Assembly: GCF_000620085.1 (NCBI RefSeq) | Contig: NZ_JHVJ01000018.1 | Coordinates: 1-53,663 of the forward strand | Direction: 5' to 3' | DNA length: 53,663 bases | Source of the DNA: Marinobacterium jannaschii DSM 6295 | GTDB lineage: Bacteria > Pseudomonadota > Gammaproteobacteria > Pseudomonadales > Balneatricaceae | Shown here: in pieces, positions 17,562-25,694 of the stretch | Layout: each line of letters begins with the position of its first letter | Numbering within the stretch: position 1 is the first letter of the stretch | The notes under the pieces: model-generated | What the model saw: the letters and a program-made list of their open reading frames with translations, nothing else | Told to the model about the DNA's origin: nothing | Databases searched by the model: none | Program-made: the position numbers and the translations under genes

Positions 17562-17992
17562 TGATACCCCCTGCGGTTGTACGCTATTGTGAACTGTTTA
17601 GTCATCTGAGCCTTGATAACGTCGACCTGCTGGGAGAACTGGTCAGCGATGATATTGAGTTTAGGGACCCGTTTAATCATCTCAGCGGCCGCGATGCGTT
17701 TATCGGCGTGATGCGTGAGATGTTTGAGCAGCTGGAGAGCCCGGTGTTTGAGGTCGAGCAGATCGATGCGGTGGCAGATGGTGCTTACGTGATCTGGCAG
17801 TTTAAGGCCCGCGCGCCCCTGATCGGTTTATGGCGTCAGCCCGGCCTGAGCCGCATAAGGGTGAATGAGGCCGGACTGATCGATCAGCATCTGGACTACT
17901 GGGACAGCGCCGGTTTTTACAGCCGTATCCCGCTGCTGGGGGCCGTGCTGCGCTGGCTTAAAGCACGAATCGCTTACGCATCTGATCGCTGA
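17558..17992 (+). CDS. NTF2-like (SnoaL-type) protein
   Basis: 144 residues, ATG 17558 overlapping the SDR stop by 4 bp. The fold is recognisable from YCELFSHLSLDNVDLLGELVSDDIEFRDPFN at the N-terminus, the FIGVMREMFEQLE helix, and the strands IDAVADGAYVIWQFKARAP and GLIDQHLDYWD. NTF2-like proteins include small isomerases, hydrolases and binding proteins; no catalytic pair can be assigned with confidence. It is coupled to the SDR gene, which suggests that both act on one substrate or process. Its last 35 bp overlap the convergent DUF3833 gene. Confidence 0.88.
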   Translation: MMIPPAVVRYCELFSHLSLDNVDLLGELVSDDIEFRDPFNHLSGRDAFIGVMREMFEQLESPVFEVEQIDAVADGAYVIWQFKARAPLIGLWRQPGLSRIRVNEAGLIDQHLDYWDSAGFYSRIPLLGAVLRWLKARIAYASDR

Positions 17993-18539
17993 GATTGTCC
18001 TCGCGCATAAAGAACAGCGTCACTTCTCCTAGCCCTAATCCCCATTTCGACACTTTGGCCCGGTTGATCAGGCTGCCGTCCGGCTGCAAAAACATCCAGT
18101 CATTGAACCTGACCCGCCACTCCCTATCGCCCACTTTCAGATCCATCTGGTAGCGCCAGTTCAGCGCATTTCCCGCCGCAAGCCCGGCCGCTGCACCGAC
18201 GATATCCGGGGCCGTGCCTGAATACCGACCGTTGCCCTGAGGCCGGATGGTCCAAATACGGCGCTGTTTCTCGCCGTCGCTGTAACTGAAATACTCCTTC
18301 AGCAGCAGTGTCTGACCGTCCCAGCGGCCATCGATATCCACCCTGAACTCCCGGCGCAGGGTGCCAAAGCGGTCTTCGAAAATCCCCCAGGCCATGACCC
18401 GGCCATCAAAATACTCTTCCGGCAGCAGGGTTGGGCTGCGGCCGGAAAACTGTTCAACGTTCATGGGCGTACACCCGCTTAATATCGAAAGAATCAGCAG
18501 TACGCATAGGCTTACCCGTTTCCCTATTACAATGACCAT
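17958..18539 (-). CDS. DUF3833 lipoprotein
   Basis: 193 residues. The N-terminus MVIVIGKRVSLCVLLILSILSGC is a lipoprotein signal peptide with lipobox LSGC, so the mature protein is anchored by Cys23 and should sit in the outer or inner membrane facing the periplasm. The body matches DUF3833: YFDGRVMAWGIFEDRFG, FRVDIDGRWDGQTLLLKE, and WRVRFNDWMFLQPDGSLINRA. Function is unknown, but the family recurs with DUF1365, CFA-like methyltransferase and GPH transporter genes. ATG 18539 directly follows the TAG of the upstream transporter, with AGGAGG inside that gene's end. Last gene of the minus-strand unit starting at 23273. Confidence 0.92.
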   Translation of the reverse strand: MVIVIGKRVSLCVLLILSILSGCTPMNVEQFSGRSPTLLPEEYFDGRVMAWGIFEDRFGTLRREFRVDIDGRWDGQTLLLKEYFSYSDGEKQRRIWTIRPQGNGRYSGTAPDIVGAAAGLAAGNALNWRYQMDLKVGDREWRVRFNDWMFLQPDGSLINRAKVSKWGLGLGEVTLFFMREDNLSDQMRKRFVL

Positions 18540-19856
18540 CTACCCCTCCTGCTGGTGTTGAAGGCGGGATTGCACCGCGCGCTGGGCGTCCCGGTCCAAC
18601 GGAAAGCGCCACAGGATAATCAGCGATCCTGCCTTTAATACGCAGGGCAGCAGGGCGTAGATCAGCAGCAGAGGCAACTGAGAGTCCGGATAGACATACT
18701 GCAGCAGTTCCAGCAGGGGCAGCGCGATACCGACCGCCAGTGCCAGCGCCAGCTTGGTGGCCATATTCCAGCAACCATAGAGGACGCCGGCCCAGTCGCG
18801 GCGATAGCGGTAGCGGTCCCAGTCCACCACATCCGCCTGCATGGCCGGTGGCAGGGTCAGGTCGGCCCCGAGCATGGCGCCGGTGACCAGGCATATCAGC
18901 ATAAACAGCGGCTCGCCGTACGCCGGTACCCAGAGTGTCAGGACAAAGGCGCTGATCGCAGTCATCATCGCCAGACACCAGAGACGATGTTTGTTATAGC
19001 GCTGGCACAGATGTAACCAGAGCGGCAGGCTAAGTACGGCAGAGGCAAAGTACAGCAGCAGGAACAGGGCGCGGGCACGGTCATCACCGTCCAGCACCTG
19101 ACTGATAAAAAGCGGAAACACCACCGCCGGAATGCCGTTTGCCATACCATTCAGGCCCCAGCAGGCGACGAGCCGCACAAACAGCTTATTCTGCCGAATC
19201 AGCTTAAGGTCTTTCCGGGGTTGCTGCCTGGCAGGTGGGCGGGTCGTGGGCTGGGACAGTAACAAACCGATAAAGACCGCGCCCAGTATCAGCGTCAGCC
19301 AGACCAGTGACTGCAGGGCAGCCTGGCTGCTGCGCCCGTTCTCGATCAGCAGCAATGGAATTGCCGCTGAAAGCAGCAGCCCGGCCAGGCCGAAGCTCTC
19401 GCGCAGGGTGATCGCCCGGCTGCGCTGGAAGCTGTCGCGGTTAAAGTCGCTCAGCCAGGTGATATAGGGAACCTGAATCAGGCTCCAGCCAAGGTAGAGC
19501 AGGCTGCTGGCGAGAAACAGCAGCATTCCCGGAGGCAACAGAATCTGATCAGGGTAGACCAGCGCCAGCAGGGTCGGTGTGCAGAACATGGCACCGATTA
19601 CCATTAGCAGCTTGTGCGGGGGCGCCCGCATCTGATCATCGAAATAGCCAGCCAGTGGATCACTCAGCATATCCAGCAACCGGCTCAGTAGCAGGATGAT
19701 GCCCACCAGGGTCAGCGAAAGCCCCATCTGTTCGACATAGAAGGTCGGCAGCAGGATGTAGAGCGGCAGGGTGGGCAGGGTCAGAGGTAGCGCCGGCAGT
19801 GCATAGATCAGCATCTGCATCTGTCCCAGAGGGTATATCTTGCGCTGGCTAGTCAT
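18540..19856 (-). CDS. MFS/GPH-type membrane transporter
   Basis: 438 residues, about 12 membrane helices. The glycoside-pentoside-hexuronide (GPH) cation-symporter signature is visible in the first half: LSRLLDMLSDPLAGYFDD, a variant of the D-x3-DP-x3-G pattern, then YLGWSLIQVPYITWLSDF. Related proteins are standard members of photo-oxidative stress clusters. The cargo is unknown and need not be a sugar; lipid-related cargo is conceivable given the fatty-acid-modifying neighbour. It is separated from the CFA-like gene by 26 nt and abuts DUF3833 with no gap. Confidence 0.9.
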   Translation of the reverse strand: MTSQRKIYPLGQMQMLIYALPALPLTLPTLPLYILLPTFYVEQMGLSLTLVGIILLLSRLLDMLSDPLAGYFDDQMRAPPHKLLMVIGAMFCTPTLLALVYPDQILLPPGMLLFLASSLLYLGWSLIQVPYITWLSDFNRDSFQRSRAITLRESFGLAGLLLSAAIPLLLIENGRSSQAALQSLVWLTLILGAVFIGLLLSQPTTRPPARQQPRKDLKLIRQNKLFVRLVACWGLNGMANGIPAVVFPLFISQVLDGDDRARALFLLLYFASAVLSLPLWLHLCQRYNKHRLWCLAMMTAISAFVLTLWVPAYGEPLFMLICLVTGAMLGADLTLPPAMQADVVDWDRYRYRRDWAGVLYGCWNMATKLALALAVGIALPLLELLQYVYPDSQLPLLLIYALLPCVLKAGSLIILWRFPLDRDAQRAVQSRLQHQQEG

Positions 19857-19882
19857 AGTCTGTGGCCCGGAAACTCATACCA

Positions 19883-21127
19883 TCAGCAGTCAGGCGCTTT
19901 TAGCACGAAGAAGCCGACATCGATGCTACCGCTGCGAAAGCCCCCCTCGCAGTAGCCCAGGTAATACAGCCACATACGCCGGAAGCGTTCGTCGAACCCC
20001 TGCCGCTCGATCTCCGGCCACTGTTGCAGGAAGGCCTGTCGCCAGATCTCAAGCGTTCGGGCATAGTCCTGACCAAACATCTGCTGGTGCTCCAGCTCAA
20101 ATCCGGCATCGGCCACCTGCTGGCGCAGTACTTTGACGCTGGGCAGCATACCGCCGGGGAAGATATAGCGCTGGATAAAATCGGTCTGCAGGCGATAGCG
20201 ATCGAAGCGCTGGTCGTCGATCGTGATGATCTGCAGCACGGCCCGCCCGCCCGGCTTCAGGCAGCGCTTCAGGGTTTCAAAGTAACCCGGCCAGTGGCTT
20301 TCCCCCACGGCTTCGAACATTTCGATGGAGGCGATCGCATCGTACTGTCCCTGAAGGTCCCGATAGTCCTGCAGCTTAAGCTGGCCGCGTTCGCTGAGGC
20401 CCGACTGCTGCAGCTGCTGTGTTGCCCACTGTAACTGCTCTTTTGACAGGGTGATTCCCTGCAGCCGGATATCGGGACGCTGCTGCAGTATATGTCTGGC
20501 AAAACCGCCCCAGCCGCAGCCGATCTCCAGCAGCCGGGCATCAGGCAGCAGCGCCAGCAGTTCGCCGATCCGGTCAAACTTGTTCTGCTGTGCTGCCAGC
20601 AGGTCCTGTTCCGGATGGCTGAACAGGGCACTGGAATAGGTCATACTCTGGTCGAGCCAGCGCCGGTAAAAGTGATTGCCCAGGTCATAATGGTAAGCGA
20701 TGTTGCGCTTACTGCCCCGGCGACTGTTGGCGCGCAGGCGGTGCACAAGCCGGTCGCGCAGCCGGCCCAGGGCGCTGGCCCTGCCCAGTCCGCTGAGGGC
20801 GCGTTCATTTTCCAGCGCCCACTGCACCAGCACGGTGATGTCGGGAGAGTCCCATTCGTCGGCCATATAGCTTTCTGCCCAGCCGACCAGGCCGCCGAAC
20901 AGGAAACGGCGCAGGGCGCGGTAGCTGTGCAGGCGAACCTCTGCATGCGGTTGGCTCAGATCCCCCACCTGCAATTGCTGGCCGTTGGGGAAGCTCAGGC
21001 GCAGTGAGCCTTCAGTCAACCGTGGCAATACCCGGCGCAACAGGTTCAGACACAGCTTATCCAGCCAGTGGCTGCTTTCAGGCAGGGCGTTTTGGGAAAA
21101 GTCAGCGGAGTAATCAGCGGGCTTCAT
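19883..21127 (-). CDS. Cyclopropane-fatty-acid-synthase-like SAM methyltransferase
   Basis: 414 residues. SAM site EIGCGWGGFA (~residues 201-210), preceded by IAYHYDLGNHFYRRWLDQSMTYSSA, the family's substrate-binding signature; then GITLSKEQ, DYRDLQGQYDAIASIEMFEAVGE and FIQRYIFPGGMLPS. It modifies unsaturated acyl chains of membrane phospholipids using S-adenosylmethionine. In Rhodobacter, related ECF-controlled enzymes are tied to cyclopropane or furan fatty acids that counter singlet oxygen (from memory). ATG 21127 overlaps DUF1365 by 14 bp, with GGAG nine nt upstream. Confidence 0.93.
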   Translation of the reverse strand: MKPADYSADFSQNALPESSHWLDKLCLNLLRRVLPRLTEGSLRLSFPNGQQLQVGDLSQPHAEVRLHSYRALRRFLFGGLVGWAESYMADEWDSPDITVLVQWALENERALSGLGRASALGRLRDRLVHRLRANSRRGSKRNIAYHYDLGNHFYRRWLDQSMTYSSALFSHPEQDLLAAQQNKFDRIGELLALLPDARLLEIGCGWGGFARHILQQRPDIRLQGITLSKEQLQWATQQLQQSGLSERGQLKLQDYRDLQGQYDAIASIEMFEAVGESHWPGYFETLKRCLKPGGRAVLQIITIDDQRFDRYRLQTDFIQRYIFPGGMLPSVKVLRQQVADAGFELEHQQMFGQDYARTLEIWRQAFLQQWPEIERQGFDERFRRMWLYYLGYCEGGFRSGSIDVGFFVLKAPDC

Positions 21128-21914
21128 CGTGAGCGTCTCCTGAGGGGGCGGCAGGGTGATCGGCGTCAGGCCGGGGTTGCAAAGGTGTTTTCTTCAGCCA
21201 GAGTCGCAGCGCTTCCCAGTGAATCGCAGCAATCACCTTCAGCGTCATCAGCGGATAGCGCAGGAACAGGCGGATCAGCTGGCGGTCGCTGAGGGGCTGC
21301 TGTGTGCCGCTAAAGCTGGCAAGCAGCAGAGGCTGGTTGTGTTCCGATTGATGAATCCTTATGGCTACCTGTTCTGCCGGGGGGCGGATTTGAAAGCTGT
21401 AATCGCACTGCATGCCGATAAACGGTGAAACATACATCGCTTTGTCGCAGCGCTGGCGCAGGGGGGGATTGTCCTCTGTTTCAGTCAGCTCGGCCGGCAA
21501 CACATAGCTGTGGCGCTCACCAAAGGTATTGCTGACCTCATAGATGATAGCGCCGGGCCGGTTCTGCTGGTCGTAGCAGAACCAGACACTGAGCGGATTA
21601 AAGACATAGCCCAGAATCCGTGGGTAGCAGAGCAGTTCGATCCGTTGGCTGAACTGCTGCAGGCCGTTTTTCCGCAGCAGGGTTTCGGCGTGGTCGCGTA
21701 ACCCGCCTTCCTGACCGTTACCGTAATCGCGGTCGTAAAAGGCGAACAGGTTACGACGATTATGGCCGAACAGGCGCAAGCGCTGATGCAGCTGTGGCAG
21801 CTCGTCGATATCGACACAGAGGCTGAATACCCGGTAGATAAATCGGTGCTGGCGGGGACGGTAGCGGTGGTGCATCACGCTGCCGGTATAGATTCTCGAC
21901 AGGAACTGCGCCAT
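21114..21914 (-). CDS. DUF1365 family protein
   Basis: 266 residues. Family features are strong: SRIYTGSVMHHRYRPRQHRFIYRVF at the N-terminus, LLCYPRILGYVFNPLSVWFCYD in the middle, VSNTFGERHSYVL, and KAMYVSPFIGMQCDYSFQI. DUF1365 proteins are nearly always encoded beside a flavin-containing amine oxidase-like protein and a CFA-like methyltransferase, exactly as here, and probably act with them in modifying membrane fatty acids; the reaction is unproven. The start overlaps the flavoprotein stop (ATGA) and its 3' end overlaps the methyltransferase start by 14 bp, which indicates tight coupling. Confidence 0.94.
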   Translation of the reverse strand: MAQFLSRIYTGSVMHHRYRPRQHRFIYRVFSLCVDIDELPQLHQRLRLFGHNRRNLFAFYDRDYGNGQEGGLRDHAETLLRKNGLQQFSQRIELLCYPRILGYVFNPLSVWFCYDQQNRPGAIIYEVSNTFGERHSYVLPAELTETEDNPPLRQRCDKAMYVSPFIGMQCDYSFQIRPPAEQVAIRIHQSEHNQPLLLASFSGTQQPLSDRQLIRLFLRYPLMTLKVIAAIHWEALRLWLKKTPLQPRPDADHPAAPSGDAHDEAR

Positions 21915-23273
21915 CAGCTGGCTTCCCGGCGTAACTGGCGACGCTGTATGTTTTCCACTTGGATACGCGAATTGGGACTGTCCAGCGTCCAGGGGCGGGG
22001 AATACCGCCGAGCGCTTCTGCTACCGCCAGTCCGGACTGGATACCGTCTTCATGGAATCCGTAGCCGAAATAGGCACCACAGAACCAGGTGCGCTGTTCG
22101 CCCTGTAATTGCCACAGATGCTGCTGGGCCATGACACTGTCGAGCTTGAATGCCGGATGGTCGTAGAGGAAGCTGCGATAGATGCTGCCTGCTGCGGGCT
22201 CCTGCAGCGGATTCAGGCTGACAAAGAGGTTGTCTCCGGTAGCCAGAGGCTGCAGCCGGTTCATCCAGTAGGTCACCGATACCGAGGGCTCAGGCTGCCT
22301 GAAGTTGCCCATATAGTTCCAGCTGGCCCAGGCACTGCGTCGTAATGGCATCAGGCTTTCATCCCGGTGCAAAATGGCGCGGTTGCGTTGATAAGGGAAG
22401 CATTTAAGCAGTGCCTCCTCGCGCAGGGTCGGCTGGTCAAGCAGTGACAATGCCTGATCGGCATGGCAGGCCAGCACGACTTCATCGAAGTGCATCCGCT
22501 TACCGTAGCGGTCTTCCAGCCAGACGCCGTCGCTCTGACGCACAATTCGATTGATGTGGCTGTTCAGCTGCACCTTATCGCCCAGGATCGCGGCAATTTT
22601 ATCGACGTAGTTTTTGCTGCCTCCCGGCACGGTGCGCCACTGGGGGCGATTTTTCAGCTGCACCAGGCCGTGGTTCTGGCAGAAGCGCAGAAAGGTCAGG
22701 GCCGGATAGCTGAGCATCCGGTCGACCGGCGTTGACCATATGGCAGCGCCCATCGGCACCAGGTGCTGATAGATAAAGGCATCGCTGTAGCGTTCTTTTT
22801 TGCAGTAACTGCCCCAGCGTCAGGTCGGCAAACTCCGGCTCGCTACTGTAGCGGCCGGCATTCAGGTAGAAGCGCCGGAGATCCTTCAGCAGCGTCCAGA
22901 AGCCCGGCCTGAGCAGGTTGCGCCGCTGGGCAAACAGGCCGGCGAACCCGCAACCACTGTATTCGAGCGCTCCCTGATCAAGCGAAACAGAAAACGACAT
23001 ATCGGTGACGGCACTATCGACATCGAGATGCTCGAAAAAGCGCACCAGGTTGGGGTAGTTCTTCGGGTTATAGACAATAAACCCGGTGTCGACATCCACC
23101 GGCTGGCCGCTGCTGTCGTCGATACGCACCGTATTGCTATGGCCGCCCAGGCGCTCATCTTTCTCAAACAGCGTGATATCGTGCACCTGGTTCAGCAACC
23201 AGGCGCAGCTGAGCCCCGAAATGCCGGAACCGACGATGGCGATCTTCTTCCTGTGGATGGCAGCGACGTTCAT
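21914..23273 (-). pseudogene. FAD-dependent amine-oxidase-like oxidoreductase, split by a frameshift
   Basis: Two overlapping frames encode one family protein (~452 aa). The upstream part (from ATG 23273) has the dinucleotide site IAIVGSGISGLSCAWLL and continues FEKDERLGGHSNTV. The downstream part continues VPMGAAIWSTPVDRML and ends with FCGAYFGYGFHEDGIQSGL. On the coding strand the sequence reads CTGCAAAAAAGAACGC. Removing one A from the six-A run (plus-strand T run 22796-22801) gives LQKERYSDAFIYQHLVPMG, which joins both halves seamlessly. So a +1 change in a homopolymer breaks the gene: a real mutation, phase-variable slippage, or a sequencing error. It heads the unit with DUF1365, the CFA-like enzyme, the carrier and the DUF3833 lipoprotein, behind the promoter at 23350-23375. 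Confidence 0.88.
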
Positions 23274-23349
23274 CTTATCTCCCTCTGAGTCATTACCGTT
23301 GCCCCTGAGATGTTGGCGGGCATAATACTTTGCTTATTTTCCATGGCTG

Positions 23350-23375
23350 TACGAAGCTGAACGCCAACAGGATCA
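23350..23375 (-). promoter_or_regulatory. Predicted ECF promoter for the flavoprotein-DUF3833 unit
   Basis: On the minus strand TGATCC (23375-23370), 16 bp, CGTA (23353-23350). It is the same element and spacing as at 23402 and 16525, and diverges from the sigma-factor promoter. The flavoprotein ATG is 77 bp downstream. Confidence 0.72.
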
Positions 23376-23401
23376 CAATTATTAATTCACTCACTTTGCA
23401 G

Positions 23402-23427
23402 TGATCCGGATGCCGCATAAGGACGTA
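23402..23427 (+). promoter_or_regulatory. Predicted autoregulatory ECF promoter for the sigma/anti-sigma operon
   Basis: TGATCC (23402-23407), 16 bp, CGTA (23424-23427, followed by TCG). Predicted transcription start is about 23434. That is downstream of the ATG at 23431, so translation probably begins at GTG 23464 instead. Confidence 0.72.
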
Positions 23428-23463
23428 TCGATGGGTAAGGATAACAACGAGGCAGGAGACGAT

Positions 23464-24051
23464 GTGAACAGAGTCGTCGAAAACAGCGCCCTGAAGGTGG
23501 CCAGAGAGAGTGGCGAAATGCAGCAACAATGGAGCGCTAAGCTGGTGGTACTGGGCGAGCGGAAGGATAGAGCGGTCTTCGCCGAGCTGTTCAGCCATTT
23601 TGCGCCCCGGCTTAAGTCCTATGTCATCCGCCTGGGTCTGCCGGATGCGGCGGCTGAGGAGGTGGTGCAGGAAGCGATGCTTTCTGTATGGCGTAAAGCG
23701 CATCTCTACCGGCCGGAAAAAGCGGCCGCCAGCACCTGGATCTTTACCCTGGCGAGAAACCTTTGTATCGACCGCATGCGCAAAGATCGCTATCCGATGT
23801 GTGAACTCCCGGAAGAAGAGCCCGACCCGTCGGAGCGGCATGCCGGTACGGATAGCCTGGTCGCTGACCGCATCTCGGCGGCTCTCTCACGCCTGCCGGA
23901 AGCGCAGGCGCAGGTGGTGTACCTCTCCTTTTATGAGGGCCGCAGCCACAGTGAAATTTCTGAGCGGCTGGGTGTGCCTCTGGGCAGTGTCAAATCCCGG
24001 ATGCGACTGGCATTCGATAAGTTACGGGAGTTGTGGGGGGATGAAGCATGA
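23464..24051 (+). CDS. rpoE: ECF sigma factor of the RpoE-ChrR type
   Basis: 195 residues from GTG 23464, selected because GGAG (23455-23458) lies 5 nt upstream and because earlier in-frame starts fall inside the promoter itself. Region 2: FAELFSHFAPRLKSYVIRLG, AEEVVQEAMLSVWRKAHLY and STWIFTLARNLCIDRMRKD. Region 4: ALSRLPEAQAQVVYLSFYEGRSHSEISERLG and VPLGSVKSRMRLAFDKLRE. It directs RNA polymerase to TGATCY-N16-CGTA-type promoters and is held inactive by the zinc anti-sigma encoded next (4-bp overlap). In Rhodobacter and other proteobacteria this pair answers singlet oxygen. This is not the RseA-partnered envelope-stress RpoE; the symbol follows Rhodobacter usage. Confidence 0.93.
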   Translation: MNRVVENSALKVARESGEMQQQWSAKLVVLGERKDRAVFAELFSHFAPRLKSYVIRLGLPDAAAEEVVQEAMLSVWRKAHLYRPEKAAASTWIFTLARNLCIDRMRKDRYPMCELPEEEPDPSERHAGTDSLVADRISAALSRLPEAQAQVVYLSFYEGRSHSEISERLGVPLGSVKSRMRLAFDKLRELWGDEA

Positions 24052-24710
24052 ATATCCATCACCATCTTGATGATGCAACACTGCTGAGCTATGCCGCCGG
24101 CGCTCTGCCTCAGGGCATGGCGTTACTGGTCGCTTGCCACCTCTCCTGGTGTCCGGGGTGTCGTGAGAAAATGCATCAGGCAGAAGCGCTGGGTGGTGCC
24201 TTACTGGATACCGTTGAAGAGACGGCGATGGCCGAAGATGCACTGGAGCAGATGATGGCGTTGCTGGATCAGCCTGACAGCAAGGCCCCGGTGGTGACCG
24301 AACTGAAGCGTAATCCGGCTGCACAGGACAGCGCGGTGCCCGGGCCGCTGGAACACTATATCGACCAGCCGCTGGATCGCTTATCCTGGAAGATGCTGGC
24401 ACCCGGTATCCGCCACTATGATCTGGGTATCAAGGGTGAGGGCAGCTGCCGCTTACTGCGAATCGCACCGGGAACGGCGGTGATGCCGCACGGTCACAAA
24501 GGCAATGAACTGACGCTGATCCTGCGAGGTTCCTACAGCGATGAGTTTGGCCGCTTTCGCGCCGGTGACGTGGCTGATCTCGACAGCGAGGTGAATCACC
24601 AGCCGATTGCCGACAGCGGAGAGGATTGTATCTGCCTGATTGCCACGGATGCGCCGCTGCATTTCAACAGCATCGTCGGGCGACTGGTACAGCCGCTGAT
24701 CGGCCTCTGA
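24048..24710 (+). CDS. chrR: ChrR-type zinc anti-sigma factor with cupin domain
   Basis: 220 residues. The N-terminal anti-sigma domain has the zinc ligands His6, His31, Cys35 and Cys38 (HLSWCPGC), in the same spacing known for Rhodobacter ChrR. The C-terminal cupin (~115-210) has a second metal site: His148, His150, Glu154 (MPHGHKGNE) and His184 (EVNHQP). The N-terminal domain sequesters the sigma factor; the cupin is needed to sense singlet oxygen and release it. ATG overlaps the sigma-factor stop by 4 bp. Followed after 27 nt by the DUF523/DUF1722 gene with GGAG upstream, so the four genes to the photolyase likely form one operon. Confidence 0.95.
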   Translation: MNIHHHLDDATLLSYAAGALPQGMALLVACHLSWCPGCREKMHQAEALGGALLDTVEETAMAEDALEQMMALLDQPDSKAPVVTELKRNPAAQDSAVPGPLEHYIDQPLDRLSWKMLAPGIRHYDLGIKGEGSCRLLRIAPGTAVMPHGHKGNELTLILRGSYSDEFGRFRAGDVADLDSEVNHQPIADSGEDCICLIATDAPLHFNSIVGRLVQPLIGL

Positions 24711-24737
24711 ATATGGAAATGTTAACGGAGATTAAAC

Positions 24738-25694
24738 ATGGAAATGACTCATAAAATTCCGGTAGGCATCAGCGCCTGCCTCACCGGTCAGAAGGTGCGC
24801 TTCAATGGTGGACACAAGCAGTCCCGTTATTGCCTCGACGTGCTGAGTGATTGCTTTGATTTTATGCCGTTTTGTCCCGAGGTGGCGGTAGGGCTGGGAG
24901 TGCCGCGCCAGCCCATCCGGCTGGTGGGCGATGTGAAGGCACCGCGCGCCGTGGGTACTAATGATCCGTCGCTGGATGTGACCGAAGGCTTGCTGGCCCA
25001 TGGCCGGCGCGTCGGCAATGAGATGGCTGAACTCTGTGGCTATGTGGTGATTAAAGGCTCACCCAGCTGCGGCTATGAGCGGGTAAAGATCTATCAGGAG
25101 AACAACTATCCGGCACCGGGTGGTGGCCGGGGACTCTTTGTACAGGGCCTGATGGAGACCAACCCGGTGCTGCCCATCGAAGAGGAGGGACGGCTGAATG
25201 ATCCGGTGCTGCGGGAAAACTTTATCACCCGGGTATTTGCCTTCTACAGCTGGAAGCAGGCGGTGGAAGCTGATCCCAGCTACCACAACCTGCTGGAGTT
25301 TCATGCCTGTAACAAGTACCTGTTGATGGCCCACTCCTACGACGGCTACAAGCAGCTGGGCCGCTTTCTGGCAGAGGCGCATGAACAGCCGCTGGAAGAC
25401 GCGATGGCGGAGTATATCCGCCGCTTTATGGCCTATATCGGCCAGCCGGCAGAGCGAAAGACCCATGTCAATGTACTGATGCATATGATGGGCTATATGA
25501 AGAAGGCGCTGGATTCTGAGTGCAAGCAGGAACTGCTGGAGAGTATCGAACAGTACCGCCGTGGCGAGGTTCATCTGGTGGTGCCGCTGACGATGCTGAA
25601 GCATTACCTTAAGCGGCACGGCAGCGAATATATTCTGAACCAGGCCTACCTTGATCCCCATCCTCACCAACTGGGGCTGCGTAACTACATATGA
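24738..25694 (+). CDS. DUF523-DUF1722 (YbgA-like) protein
   Basis: 318 residues. N-terminal DUF523 (~1-160) shows ISACLTGQKVRFNGGHK, FCPEVAVGLGVPRQPIRLV and KGSPSCGYERVKIY, with the conserved cysteines that bind an iron-sulfur cluster in TudS-type thiouracil desulfidases. C-terminal DUF1722 (~185-300) corresponds to E. coli YbgA, with LMAHSYDGYKQLG, HVNVLMHMMGYMK and LVVPLTMLKHYL. In E. coli ybgA is next to phr, and here too the photolyase follows with a 4-bp overlap. Membership in ECF-ChrR regulons suggests a role in repairing or clearing photo-damaged bases, but that is inference. Confidence 0.93.
   Translation: MEMTHKIPVGISACLTGQKVRFNGGHKQSRYCLDVLSDCFDFMPFCPEVAVGLGVPRQPIRLVGDVKAPRAVGTNDPSLDVTEGLLAHGRRVGNEMAELCGYVVIKGSPSCGYERVKIYQENNYPAPGGGRGLFVQGLMETNPVLPIEEEGRLNDPVLRENFITRVFAFYSWKQAVEADPSYHNLLEFHACNKYLLMAHSYDGYKQLGRFLAEAHEQPLEDAMAEYIRRFMAYIGQPAERKTHVNVLMHMMGYMKKALDSECKQELLESIEQYRRGEVHLVVPLTMLKHYLKRHGSEYILNQAYLDPHPHQLGLRNYI

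Noticed and set aside
23401-23463. Longer N-terminus for the ECF sigma factor (starts at 23401 or 23431)
   Set aside because: These starts overlap or precede the predicted promoter and transcription start; GTG 23464 has a well-spaced GGAG.
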